NCBI GenBank assembly: GCA_963678205.1
Contig: OY782760.1
Span: forward strand, 2,914,001 to 2,978,000
Origin: G963556115 sp963678205
Lineage (GTDB): Bacteria > Planctomycetota > SZUA-567
Direction: 5' to 3'
Length of the DNA stretch: 64,000 nt
Part shown: positions 8,055-17,417 of the stretch, piece by piece
Layout: the number at the start of each line of letters is the position of its first letter
Position numbering within the stretch: position 1 is the first letter of the stretch
Program-made: the position numbers and the translations under genes
The notes under the pieces: generated by a model
What the model was told of the DNA's origin: nothing
The model's input: only the letters and a program-made list of their open reading frames with translations
The model's database searches: none

Positions 8055-9434
8055 CTATTTCTTCGCTAGAGCTCTTTTCCAACGGCCAAGAGCCTTTGAT
8101 ACCTCTTTAACGCCGGCACTGCCAGCAGACTTATATGCACGCGGAGTAATCGCAGGATTCAAACACTTAAATACATCCTCACTAACAAGTGGTGAAACAC
8201 CCTGCATAGTTTCAAGATCAAGATCACATAAACGACAACCACGTTCTTCAGCGATACGTACAAGAGTACCGGAGACTTCATGACAATTTCTAAACGGCAG
8301 ACCTGCTTCTACCAGATATTCCGCAAGCACAGTCGCATCTAGAAAACCTTTTTCAAGCATCTGTGCAGCAACCTCTTCTCTAAATTTCATGGTTTCTGCA
8401 AAACCAGTAAGGCAAAGTAAAGTCATCTCTGCAGTCTTTACTGCATCAAAAAGCGGCTCTTTATCTTCCTGAAGATCACGGTTATAAGTCATTGGAAGCC
8501 CTTTGACTACAGTAAGCAAGGTCATAAGAGAACCGATCACACGCCCACTCTTCCCCCTAGTAAGTTCGAGTAAATCAGGATTCCGTTTTTGAGGCATGAT
8601 ACTGCTGCCAGTACTCCAGGCATCATGTAAAACAAGAAGATTCCATTCAGAACTTGCCCACAAGATGACATCTTCTGAGAATCTTGACAGATGAATAAAC
8701 ATAAGTGAGAGTGCAGCTAACACTTCTATTACAAAATCCCGGTCACTTACAGCATCCATACTATTGGGACAGATTCCATCAAAACCAAGCTCTTTACAAG
8801 TGATACTTCTATCGATAGGCAGGGTTGTACCAGCCATGGCACAGCTTCCCAAAGGCATAAGGTTTACTCTTTTTCTAGCATCTTTAAGTCGCTCGATATC
8901 TCTAGCAAGCATCTCAACATATGCTAAAATATGCTGAGCAATAAGTACAGGTTGAGCTCTTTGTAAATGTGTATATCCTGGGATAACCAGATTTTTATTC
9001 GCATCTGCAATCTTTACAAGCACACGCTGAAAACCAGTGACTAATTCAATAACCCCATCAATCTTCTCACGAGTCCAAAGACGCAGATCTGTTGCGACCT
9101 GATCGTTTCTACTACGAGCAGTATGGAGTTTCCTGGCAGGGTCCCCTATTTTTTCAGTAAGAGCAGCCTCTATGGACATATGAATATCTTCATATTTAAT
9201 ATCAAATACAAATTCACCGCTAGATATTTCTTTTGCGATCTCTTTCATGCCTTTACGAATTGCTGCAAGATCTTTTTTGGTAATTAATTTTACCTCAGCC
9301 AACATCTTTGCATGAGCCAAACTACCTTTGATATCAACTTCAGCCAATTCTCTATCATAACTTATTGATTCAGTAAAGACTTCCATTATTTCACTGGTAT
9401 TTACAGAAAATCGTCCTTTCCACAACTTTGCCAT
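8055..9434 (-). CDS. argH: argininosuccinate lyase
   Basis: Last step of arginine synthesis, splitting argininosuccinate to arginine and fumarate. It belongs to the fumarase/aspartase superfamily. Seen motifs are MAKLWKGRFS, DIHMSIEAALTE, KLHTARSRNDQVATDLRLW, the catalytic-loop signature GSSIMPQKRNPDLLEL near residue 280, and YNRDLQEDKEPLFD. Length (459) is typical. It heads the argH-cobI-coaX operon and diverges from the malic enzyme gene. Confidence 0.96.
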   Translation of the reverse strand: MAKLWKGRFSVNTSEIMEVFTESISYDRELAEVDIKGSLAHAKMLAEVKLITKKDLAAIRKGMKEIAKEISSGEFVFDIKYEDIHMSIEAALTEKIGDPARKLHTARSRNDQVATDLRLWTREKIDGVIELVTGFQRVLVKIADANKNLVIPGYTHLQRAQPVLIAQHILAYVEMLARDIERLKDARKRVNLMPLGSCAMAGTTLPIDRSITCKELGFDGICPNSMDAVSDRDFVIEVLAALSLMFIHLSRFSEDVILWASSEWNLLVLHDAWSTGSSIMPQKRNPDLLELTRGKSGRVIGSLMTLLTVVKGLPMTYNRDLQEDKEPLFDAVKTAEMTLLCLTGFAETMKFREEVAAQMLEKGFLDATVLAEYLVEAGLPFRNCHEVSGTLVRIAEERGCRLCDLDLETMQGVSPLVSEDVFKCLNPAITPRAYKSAGSAGVKEVSKALGRWKRALAKK

Positions 9435-9702
9435 ACGCCACCTCTCTTTTGGTCAATTACTAGTATATTCACAATAATTACAATTGATTTTACGACTTTC
9501 GTCTTCAAACGCAACCAAATTCATATAAATGGTACAAATGCAGTACTTACCCGCGAAATTAGGTAATAACAATAAAAATCCTCTGCGGTAGGATTATCAT
9601 ATAATATCTTATTGATATAATACCAAGAAACATGATAATATAATCAATATATTTTTTTGCATCAGGAATTACAGTAATTACTACAATCGAGGAGAACAGT
9701 AA

Positions 9703-11151
9703 ATGCCAAATAGACCAAGCAACAGCGCTGCATATGGGATGAAGATAAATCTGCATATTCCAAATATACCTGGTAGTTTTATGAGAATTGCTAAAGCAGT
9801 AGCCGATGCAAATGCAACGATAGACATTGTAGAAATGCTTTCAGATAATGGTCCATTCAAAAAACGCTGCGTACATATAAACTGCAACAGCATTGAACAT
9901 GAAAAAGAAGTAGTACGAGTAATAGCTGAGTTAGAGGGAGTACAGATAGACGAAATAATCGATAAAACCATCGAGTATCATATTAATGGTAAAATGGAGA
10001 TCAAAGGTTTCTCTCCTTTAGTAAGCAAAAGTGACCTTTCTATAGCTTATACTCCAGGAGTAGCCCGTCCTTGTAAAGTCATTGCTGCTGATAAAGAACA
10101 GGCTTATAACCTTACCTGCAAAGGAAATACTGTTGCAATTGTCACCGACGGCACAGCAGTACTAGGGCTTGGTGATATCGGACCGGAAGCAGCGCTACCA
10201 GTAATGGAAGGGAAATGCCTGCTATTCAAAGAATTTGCTGGCGTTGACGCAGTACCAATATGTGTAGCCACAAAAGATCCAGATGAAATTGTAAAACTAG
10301 TCAAATTTTTAGCTCCTACTTATGGAGGAATCAATCTTGAAGACATCTCAGCACCTCGTTGCTTTGAGATTGAAAACAGGCTAAAACAAGAACTTGACAT
10401 TCCTGTATTTCATGATGACCAGCACGGGACAGCAATTGTAACACTGGCAGCACTATATAACGCACTAAAAGTCACAAACAAAAAGATTACCGATATCAAA
10501 GCTGTAGTCTGCGGACTTGGCTCTGCCGGTACAGCATGCGCTAAGATGTTTCACAACGCCGGCCTTAGCAATCTAATTGGTGTAGATAAATTCGGCGCAA
10601 TCAATTCTAAAACAGATTGCGGTGATAACCCTGCTTTCAAGTGGTTCCAGGAGAACACAAATCCAAATAATGAATCTGGAACTCTCGATGAAGTTCTCAA
10701 AGGAGCAGATCTATTCCTAGGAGTTTCAGCACCTGGAATTCTAAGTATTGATGCAGTAAAGAGCATGAATGAGAATGCAATTATTTTTGCTATGGCAAAC
10801 CCTGTTCCTGAGATAATGCCGGAACTTGCCTCAGAATTTGTAGGAGTAATGGCAACAGGTAGATCTGACTATCCAAACCAGATCAATAATGTTCTTGCCT
10901 TCCCAGGACTCTTTAGAGGTGCACTTGACTGCAGAGCAACAGCAATTACAGAAGGTATGAAACTTGCTGCAGCTCAAGCTATTGCTGATATCGTTGGTGA
11001 GGATCTTGCAACAAATTATATTATTCCTTCACCGCTAGATCCAGCAGTTGCCCAAAAGGTAGCTCAGGCAGTAAAAACCCAAGCTATCAATGAAGGTGTT
11101 GGACAGATTCATCCTACCCCAGCCCCAACTTTCAACAAACTTGAATTCTAA
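9703..11151 (+). CDS. malic enzyme with N-terminal ACT domain
   Basis: Oxidatively decarboxylates malate to pyruvate with NAD(P). The catalytic part starts near residue 90 (SPLVSKSDLSIAYTPGVARP), with the metal/substrate motif FHDDQHGTAIVTLAALYNAL and the nucleotide-binding VVCGLGSAGTACAKMF. MANPVPEI and TGRSDYPNQINNVLAFPG close the site. The first 90 residues are an ACT-like ligand-binding domain (INLHIPNIPGSFMRIAKAVA), so allosteric control by a small molecule is likely. The start has a GGAGAA Shine-Dalgarno. Its pyruvate output complements the oxaloacetate decarboxylase at 59.8-63.5 kb. Confidence 0.92.
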   Translation: MPNRPSNSAAYGMKINLHIPNIPGSFMRIAKAVADANATIDIVEMLSDNGPFKKRCVHINCNSIEHEKEVVRVIAELEGVQIDEIIDKTIEYHINGKMEIKGFSPLVSKSDLSIAYTPGVARPCKVIAADKEQAYNLTCKGNTVAIVTDGTAVLGLGDIGPEAALPVMEGKCLLFKEFAGVDAVPICVATKDPDEIVKLVKFLAPTYGGINLEDISAPRCFEIENRLKQELDIPVFHDDQHGTAIVTLAALYNALKVTNKKITDIKAVVCGLGSAGTACAKMFHNAGLSNLIGVDKFGAINSKTDCGDNPAFKWFQENTNPNNESGTLDEVLKGADLFLGVSAPGILSIDAVKSMNENAIIFAMANPVPEIMPELASEFVGVMATGRSDYPNQINNVLAFPGLFRGALDCRATAITEGMKLAAAQAIADIVGEDLATNYIIPSPLDPAVAQKVAQAVKTQAINEGVGQIHPTPAPTFNKLEF

Positions 11152-11166
11152 GAAAAAAATAACCAG

Positions 11167-11200
11167 CGAGCCAACTTGAAAATAAGTTGGCTCGTATTAT
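11167..11200 (+). terminator. terminator of the malic enzyme gene
   Basis: A perfect 11-bp stem, CGAGCCAACTT (11167-11177) with AAGTTGGCTCG (11184-11194) around the loop GAAAAT, lies 15 bp after the stop codon. The T-rich tail is TATTATATT. Confidence 0.85.
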
Positions 11201-11231
11201 ATTAAATTAACTAGAAAGCGACTGACAAGTT

Positions 11232-13079
11232 ATGTGCGGTATTGCAGGTTATACGGGAGGATTTATTGAAGGCGTACTCGATAATATGAGTACTTCGTTA
11301 TCACATAGAGGCCCCGACGCTACAAATACGTTCAATACTCAGGAAGTTCATCTAGCTCACACCCGTCTTAAAGTTATCGACCTTGAATCTGGCGCACAAC
11401 CGATGACGACACAGGACAAGCGGCTAACAGTCATTTTCAATGGTGAAATTTACAACCACAAAAAACTTAGAAAAGAACTGGAAAATAAAGGTCATAAGTT
11501 CCAGACAAATCACTCTGACACCGAAGTATTACTCCATGGTTATAGAGAGTGGAGAGAAGAGCTGCCCAATAAGCTCAACGGTATGTGGGCATTCTGCATC
11601 TACGACAAAGAGCTAAAGACTATCTTTATTTCACGCGACCGCTTTGGGCAAAAGCCTCTATATTACACCCATATAAGAGAAGGTCTAGTATTTGCGTCTG
11701 AGTTATCTGCAATAGAGAAGCACCCATTCTCCCAGACCAATATCTCAACATTAAGCCTCAAGAAATTCTTTGCTTACGGTTTTATTCCTCACCCGCACAC
11801 TATATACGAAAGAGTACATAAACTCCCAGGTGGACATAACCTTACTTATAATATTAATAATTCCAAGTTATCAATCAAAAAGTATTGGAGCTATAATATA
11901 GAGCCAAATTACAATCTTCTTGATAAAAATAAAGCTGAACTATACGAAGAACTAAGAACACTTCTAAGCCAGGCAACAAAACGCAGACTTGAGTCAGATG
12001 TAGAACTTGGAATATTACTGAGTGGTGGGATAGATTCATCAGCAATTGCCGCACTTGCAGCAAAAGAGGTAGATAAATTATCAACCTTCTCAATAGGTTT
12101 TGATAATAAGTCATATGATGAATCTTCATACTCTACCCAGATTGCCAATCTCTTAAATAGTGATCATCATTTAAGTATTCTTACCTTGGATAAAACACGC
12201 GATTCACTAGCTGAGGTTCTCTCCAGACTGGACGAACCTCAAGGTGACGATTCCCTACTACCGACATATCTGGTTTGCAAGACAGCTAAAGAAAAGGTTA
12301 CTGTAGCGCTAGGAGGTGATGGAGGCGATGAACTGTTCAGCGGATATGAACCCTTTAAATTCTGGCGCTGGGCAAGAAGATATAACCTCTACCTGCCTAG
12401 TCTGGCACATAAGGGGATAGAGATGTTGACCAATATTATCCCGGCATCAAATCAATACATGTCACTGAGCCTCAAACTTAAACGATTTTTCCATGCTTCA
12501 AGCCTGAAGATGCCTGTATGGATACCTGCGCTTATGGCACCACTACAGTTAAATGATATCGCAGAACTATTTGCAGATGAAATTGAGATTGATAATATTT
12601 ATAGCGAAGCAATAGAGTGCTGGGATGGCTGTAAGAGCAACTGGGTTGGAGACAAGATAACCCAGTACTATGTCGATTACTATATGCAGGATGAAATACT
12701 CGCAAAAACCGACCGCGCTTCAATGCTCAACAGTCTGGAGCTTAGAAGTCCATTTTTAGATATTGATCTAGCAGATTTTGCCAGAAAACTGCCCCACCAG
12801 TTAAAAATTAAAAACGGTACAACCAAGCACATACTAAAAAAAGCCCTCGAACCAATTCTGCCAAAAGAAATTCTTTACAGAAGTAAACAGGGATTTTCTC
12901 CACCAACAGGAGACTGGTTTGCTAATGGTTCACTAAAGTTAAGAGGCGCAAATGAGCTATTTCACAACGACCAGACAGCAACACGCCTGCTCAGTGACCA
13001 CCAGCATAAAATTAACGACAACCGCTTATTCCTCTGGAATCAGCTGACAATTGAATATTTTCTTGATAGAATAAAATGA
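11232..13079 (+). CDS. asnB: asparagine synthase (glutamine-hydrolysing)
   Basis: ATP-dependent amidation of aspartate using glutamine nitrogen. The N-terminal Ntn glutaminase begins MCGIAGY, with Cys2 as the nucleophile after Met removal, and carries SHRGPD and FNGEIYNH. The synthetase half has the PP-loop SGGIDSS (residues 264-270), ALGGDGGDELFSGYEPF and the C-terminal KTDRASMLNSLELRSPFLD. At 615 residues it is close to the usual length. No clear Shine-Dalgarno precedes it. Its last four bases (ATGA) overlap the truA start. Confidence 0.94.
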   Translation: MCGIAGYTGGFIEGVLDNMSTSLSHRGPDATNTFNTQEVHLAHTRLKVIDLESGAQPMTTQDKRLTVIFNGEIYNHKKLRKELENKGHKFQTNHSDTEVLLHGYREWREELPNKLNGMWAFCIYDKELKTIFISRDRFGQKPLYYTHIREGLVFASELSAIEKHPFSQTNISTLSLKKFFAYGFIPHPHTIYERVHKLPGGHNLTYNINNSKLSIKKYWSYNIEPNYNLLDKNKAELYEELRTLLSQATKRRLESDVELGILLSGGIDSSAIAALAAKEVDKLSTFSIGFDNKSYDESSYSTQIANLLNSDHHLSILTLDKTRDSLAEVLSRLDEPQGDDSLLPTYLVCKTAKEKVTVALGGDGGDELFSGYEPFKFWRWARRYNLYLPSLAHKGIEMLTNIIPASNQYMSLSLKLKRFFHASSLKMPVWIPALMAPLQLNDIAELFADEIEIDNIYSEAIECWDGCKSNWVGDKITQYYVDYYMQDEILAKTDRASMLNSLELRSPFLDIDLADFARKLPHQLKIKNGTTKHILKKALEPILPKEILYRSKQGFSPPTGDWFANGSLKLRGANELFHNDQTATRLLSDHQHKINDNRLFLWNQLTIEYFLDRIK

Positions 13080-13846
13080 TGAACAATAAACGCATAATTA
13101 AAATAACTATAGAGTACGACGGTACCAACTACTCAGGCTGGCAAGTACAGCCAAACGCAGTAACAGTACAAGGCAAGCTAGAAGAAGCTGTCAAACGCCT
13201 TACAAGTGAAGAGACAAAAGTTTATGGAGCAGGCAGAACAGACGCAGGAGTACACGCCAGAGGTCAAGTTGCTACCTTCAAAACAAAGAGTGATATTCCA
13301 ATAGAAAACTTTGCAAAAGCCCTCACCAGCAGGCTGCCAAAGGATATATCAGTAAGAAAAGCTCAAGAAGTAAACGAAGACTTCGACCCTAGACACGGAG
13401 CAAAGATGAAGTTATACCGCTATCAAATATATGCTTCAAATATTGCCCCTGCAATTGGCAGACAATACCTGTGGCATACTAGCTGGAAATTGAATATAGA
13501 AAAGATGAAAGAAGCAACGAAATACTTTGAAGGAGAACACGACTACACCAGTTTTTCAAATCAGGAATGCAATAATAAAGAAGCAAACAATATCAGAACT
13601 GTGACTGAATGTAACCTTGACTATCATGATAACATATTAACGATCGATGTTATGGGTAGAGCATTTCTATACAATATGGTTAGAAATATAGTAGGTACAC
13701 TAGTTGATGTCGGTAGAGGCAGGATCCAGCCAGAAGACATCCCAAAAATATTTGAAGCTAGAAATAGACAACTAGCAGGACAAGGTGCACCAGCAAAAGG
13801 GCTCACCTTAGAATGGATCAAATACGACCAGAGCGAACGCATATAA
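13076..13846 (+). CDS. truA: tRNA pseudouridine(38-40) synthase
   Basis: Makes pseudouridine at positions 38-40 of the tRNA anticodon arm. The catalytic Asp56 is in GAGRTDAGVHARGQVATF. IEYDGTNYSGWQVQP at the start, EGEHDYTSFS, and AFLYNMVRNIVGTLVDVGRG near the end are all TruA hallmarks. Length is 256. The ATG overlaps the asnB stop by four bases, so translation is coupled. Confidence 0.96.
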   Translation: MMNNKRIIKITIEYDGTNYSGWQVQPNAVTVQGKLEEAVKRLTSEETKVYGAGRTDAGVHARGQVATFKTKSDIPIENFAKALTSRLPKDISVRKAQEVNEDFDPRHGAKMKLYRYQIYASNIAPAIGRQYLWHTSWKLNIEKMKEATKYFEGEHDYTSFSNQECNNKEANNIRTVTECNLDYHDNILTIDVMGRAFLYNMVRNIVGTLVDVGRGRIQPEDIPKIFEARNRQLAGQGAPAKGLTLEWIKYDQSERI

Positions 13847-14229
13847 AAACGCCTTATACGTGTTTTAGCTCAAATTAAATGTTATAGGCAATTATTACAA
13901 CATCTTATCATACATAATTGACTATTATTCCCAAACAGCTATAATATGTGCAGTAAATAAATCCTTATTTGCAAAGGCACAGCTTATGTGGCATACTATC
14001 TAATACAATTTAAAATTATTCTAATTAATATTAGTCATTACTATATATTTCGTAATATTTTTCTTAATATAGTACTTTTTAAATAAATAAAATATAATGC
14101 ATTTTATTTTATATAAATATCACATACCCTGCAACGTTTATCACAACAAAATAATTTGTGCTGATAATATGATCACACACAAATATTAGCAATAACTACT
14201 CACCATTATATTTATAAAAAGAAAACCTT
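13847..14229. other. AT-rich intergenic region between truA and the MATE gene
   Basis: About 380 bp of very AT-rich DNA with stop codons in all frames. Only a weak, imperfect hairpin follows truA (around 13852-13866). The MATE gene's promoter is presumably here, but no convincing -35/-10 pair stands out. Confidence 0.5.
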
Positions 14230-15555
14230 ATGACACATAATATTTCACACAAATTCAAGGTATTTGAGCTATTAAGATTTGCATTACCATCAATTATTAT
14301 GGTTATATTTCTCTCCATCTACACGATTATTGATGGATTGTTCATAGTTCATTATATTGGAACAAACACATTTGCAGCAGCAAATATGTCATACCCAGTT
14401 TGTGCAATTGTATTTTCTATCGCGTTGATGCTAGGCACAGGCGGCAGTGCAACCGTAGCAAATCTCATGGGTAAAGGCAAAAAACTAGAAGCAAGACAAT
14501 TTTTCACCTTTATCTTTTTAATAACACTGGTAGTTATTGGCTTATACTGCATTATTGGATCTATATTTCTTGATAGAGTTGTTACTCTATTAGGAGCAAA
14601 TGATGTCCTGTATAGGGATTTAAAAAATTACTTAAGAATAGAACTCTTCTTTTTATTACCGGCTGCAATACAATCACTGTTTATATGCTTTTTTGTAACT
14701 GCAAGTCGCCCGAAACTCGGGTTATTTTATACGTTTCTTGCTGGCGCATCAAACATAATTCTAGACTATGTTTTCATTGTATTACTAAAGATGGGGGTAG
14801 AAGGAGCAGCACTGGCAACAGGAATTTCATATTGTATTCCAGCAGTTGGCGGAATTTATTATTTTACGAAATATAACAGTGAGCTATGCTTTGCAAGACC
14901 AAAATTTCGACTTGATATTCTCAAAGATAGCTGCTTTAATGGCTCATCAGAGATGACGAATAACCTCTCTAGCTGCGTAATTACTTATATTTTTAATATC
15001 ACAATAATGAGATATGCCGGAGCTGACGGAGTTGCAGCAATTACTGTTATTCTATATTGCCAATTTCTCCTAACATCAATTTTTATTGGCTATTCAATTG
15101 GAGTCGCCCCTATTATTTCGTATCACTGCGGGGCTAAAAACACAATATATTTTAAACACCTCATTCGTATATGTGTGATTTTAACTTCGATAGCATCCGT
15201 TTTACTCTTTGCCGTTACTTTTTTTTCAGCAGAAGCAATTACTTCACTATTTGTAAAACCAGGAACCACTGTATTTAATCTTGCATTTACGGGTCTTGAA
15301 ATATTTTCTTTTTCCATTATCTTTACCGGCTTAAACATTTTTTACAGCGCCGCACTAACTGCAGTAACCAAAGGAAAAGAGTCCGCAATAATTTCATTGT
15401 CCCGCTCTATAATCTTGATTATTATTGGTATGTATATTTTCGAATATTTTTTTAAAACCAAGAGTATATGGCTATCAATACCATTCGCAGAAACCGGAAC
15501 CATCCTCATTACAATTTACTATATATCCCTGAAGAAAAAATTAACTATCTCCTAA
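14230..15555 (+). CDS. MATE family efflux transporter
   Basis: Polytopic inner-membrane cation-coupled antiporter of the multidrug and toxin extrusion family. It has twelve predicted hydrophobic segments in two similar halves. The first half holds PSIIMVIFLSIYTIIDGLF, GTGGSATVANLMGKGKKLEA and a conserved DGLFIVHYIG segment. Length (441) is typical of the MepA/DinF-like group. The ribosome-binding site is weak (AAAGAAAA). Substrate cannot be deduced. It stands alone between a long AT-rich gap and the converging NlpC gene. Confidence 0.88.
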   Translation: MTHNISHKFKVFELLRFALPSIIMVIFLSIYTIIDGLFIVHYIGTNTFAAANMSYPVCAIVFSIALMLGTGGSATVANLMGKGKKLEARQFFTFIFLITLVVIGLYCIIGSIFLDRVVTLLGANDVLYRDLKNYLRIELFFLLPAAIQSLFICFFVTASRPKLGLFYTFLAGASNIILDYVFIVLLKMGVEGAALATGISYCIPAVGGIYYFTKYNSELCFARPKFRLDILKDSCFNGSSEMTNNLSSCVITYIFNITIMRYAGADGVAAITVILYCQFLLTSIFIGYSIGVAPIISYHCGAKNTIYFKHLIRICVILTSIASVLLFAVTFFSAEAITSLFVKPGTTVFNLAFTGLEIFSFSIIFTGLNIFYSAALTAVTKGKESAIISLSRSIILIIIGMYIFEYFFKTKSIWLSIPFAETGTILITIYYISLKKKLTIS

Positions 15556-15584
15556 TAAAAAAGGGACTCATTAATTGAGTCCCT
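15555..15584 (-). terminator. terminator of the SatP-NlpC operon, shared with the MATE gene end
   Basis: AGGGACTCA (15562-15570) pairs with TGAGTCCCT (15576-15584). On the minus strand the stem is followed by TTTTTT, matching termination of the 15617-17132 operon. The plus strand lacks a T-run. Confidence 0.85.
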
Positions 15585-15616
15585 GAAATCATTACAACAA
15601 AACGCTATAGAAACTG

Positions 15617-16570
15617 TCATTTAATAAACCTTCTAATAACAAACCTTTTTTCCTTGCCGGAACCAGAATAGTACTGATTTACTGGTTTTCTAGACTTCAT
15701 AATCTCCTCAAGACGCTCTTTCAAAGGAAGAATTCTTACCCCCCCTTTATGCCCATCAGGATAGCGCGGCCTGCTCTCAATAGTATTATTGCTATCAAAG
15801 ACAATTACAATGTGCCCATTCCAGACAATCAGATCAAGGGGTTTAACCTGTTCTACAATTTGCTCCGCAGACAATCCTTTAATACTCACAGGCTCAGCAT
15901 AATTTACCAAGTCGGAGGTATTTCTTGGTACAGCACCATTTGTAGCTTGATATAGCATACCAGAGCAATCAACGCCCTCAAGTATCCATCTACTCTTGTT
16001 CTCTTTGAGAAACTGCTCCAAATTTTCAATTTTACCTAAAGGATAGAATTTCAACTGTTCCGGAATACCTTGTGAATAATTCCCTCCCCACCGATAAGGT
16101 TTTCCAACCATCCCTTTCATTGCTGAAAGTATTTTTTCTTTAGCAGGCATTGTTTTATTCCGCTCAGGATCATCCTTAAAACATCGTACTACAAAATTAG
16201 AATCTATATACAAAGGTTTTTGAATTGGGTACTCATCTGTTTTTACTTCATAAACCTCGATTCTGCCAAACCTAAATTTTCTCTTATAAACAAACTTAGT
16301 TCCTTTAAGAGCAATAAACTCCAGCTCACGAATATGCCCCTTATCATCAACCTTGACCCGCGGTTCCATTGTATTATAATCATAATAAAGAGAGGGTATC
16401 TCTGAAATAGAGTATACAGGAGTTGGAAGAATAGCTCTTAAATTAATCCCCTCTTTTTCCGGATCAATTATACCATGTTCTGACTGTATCTCAGCAGCCT
16501 GAGCACAACCTAGAAAAAAAACGAAATACAGAAATACTACACCAAAAATACCTGCTAATTTATTACTCAT
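15617..16570 (-). CDS. secreted NlpC/P60-family cell-wall hydrolase
   Basis: Probable peptidoglycan endopeptidase acting in the periplasm. The signal peptide is about 26 residues long (hydrophobic core FGVVFLYFVFFLG, cleavage near AQAA; a Cys at this place makes a lipoprotein possible). The NlpC/P60 core starts at MVGKPYRWGGNYSQG; the catalytic Cys is in GVDCSGMLYQATNG and the catalytic His in WNGHIVIVFD. The middle 120 residues are an uncharacterised N-terminal region. It begins four bases after the SatP gene, an unexpected partner. Confidence 0.85.
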   Translation of the reverse strand: MSNKLAGIFGVVFLYFVFFLGCAQAAEIQSEHGIIDPEKEGINLRAILPTPVYSISEIPSLYYDYNTMEPRVKVDDKGHIRELEFIALKGTKFVYKRKFRFGRIEVYEVKTDEYPIQKPLYIDSNFVVRCFKDDPERNKTMPAKEKILSAMKGMVGKPYRWGGNYSQGIPEQLKFYPLGKIENLEQFLKENKSRWILEGVDCSGMLYQATNGAVPRNTSDLVNYAEPVSIKGLSAEQIVEQVKPLDLIVWNGHIVIVFDSNNTIESRPRYPDGHKGGVRILPLKERLEEIMKSRKPVNQYYSGSGKEKRFVIRRFIK

Positions 16571-16574
16571 AAAA

Positions 16575-17132
16575 CTATCCTAACGGAATAACTATACGAC
16601 CGAATTTCTCATTCACCACTAAAGCCATAGCTACATAAATTGCACTAAATCCACAAAAAATACCCTCATAACCAGCTACAACCTTTATAGAATGATTTTG
16701 AGTAAAGTCAGCAATAGCCAGTAAGAAAAATAATATTGTAAGTGACCCAAATATAACTTGATGTGCTTTATCACCTTTAAGTGTTCCAATATACATATAT
16801 AACGTAAACAAACCCCATAGCACCAGAAAACACCCCATAAATTCAGCAGACACGGGTTTGATATTCAGACCAAGGTTAGGCAGAATCCAGATACCAACCA
16901 GAGTAATCCAGAAAAAGCCATATGAAGTAAATGCAGTGAGTCCAAAAGTATTACCTTTCTTATATTCAAGTATACCAGCTATAACCTGAGCTGCTCCGCC
17001 ATAAAATAATCCCATAGCAATAACTATAGCATCAAGGGGAAAGAATCCAGCATTATGAATATTCAGAAGAACAGTGGTCATACCAAAACCCATCAGACCA
17101 AGTGGAGCAGGATTTGCAAGTTTATCACTCAT
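16575..17132 (-). CDS. satP: acetate/succinate transporter, GPR1/FUN34/SatP family
   Basis: Small six-helix membrane protein that moves acetate or succinate with protons. The family signature NPAPLGLMGFGMTT is at residues 7-20, followed by GLFYGGAAQVIAGILEYKKGNTFG and SYGFFWITLVGIWILPNLG. Length (185) matches E. coli SatP. It is first in a two-gene operon with the NlpC/P60 hydrolase. In this window it fits with fermentation end-product handling (malic enzyme, oxaloacetate decarboxylase, hydrogenase). Confidence 0.92.
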   Translation of the reverse strand: MSDKLANPAPLGLMGFGMTTVLLNIHNAGFFPLDAIVIAMGLFYGGAAQVIAGILEYKKGNTFGLTAFTSYGFFWITLVGIWILPNLGLNIKPVSAEFMGCFLVLWGLFTLYMYIGTLKGDKAHQVIFGSLTILFFLLAIADFTQNHSIKVVAGYEGIFCGFSAIYVAMALVVNEKFGRIVIPLG

Positions 17133-17354
17133 TGTAAAATATATCTTTCATTATCAAAAATAAGAACTTAAATACAATGATATTAGGTTTAAATAAACAA
17201 AACACCATTGCAGGATAAAAAATCAGCTGTAAATATTAGTAATTTAATGACAATTTGCAATAAAGTTCTTACATTATAGATTGACCTTATCAGGAACCAC
17301 CGATATTATTATTCTAAAACAAAATATTCATATAACCATATGCTAAAAAATCAA

Positions 17355-17380
17355 GACCGCTATTTAAAAAAATAACGGTC
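17355..17380 (-). terminator. terminator of the chemoreceptor gene
   Basis: GACCG (17355-17359) pairs with CGGTC (17376-17380), extended by TATTT/AATA inside. On the minus strand TTGATTTTTTAG follows the stem, 38 bp after the chemoreceptor stop. Confidence 0.75.
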
Positions 17381-17417
17381 CTGAAAGATAAAGTAACACT
17401 GCCAACATCAATTACTT

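Noticed and set aside
9577..9595. Small AATCCT/AGGATT stem-loop upstream of argH as a terminator or attenuator
   Set aside because: Only six base pairs, and it lies upstream of argH and malic enzyme starts rather than after a gene.
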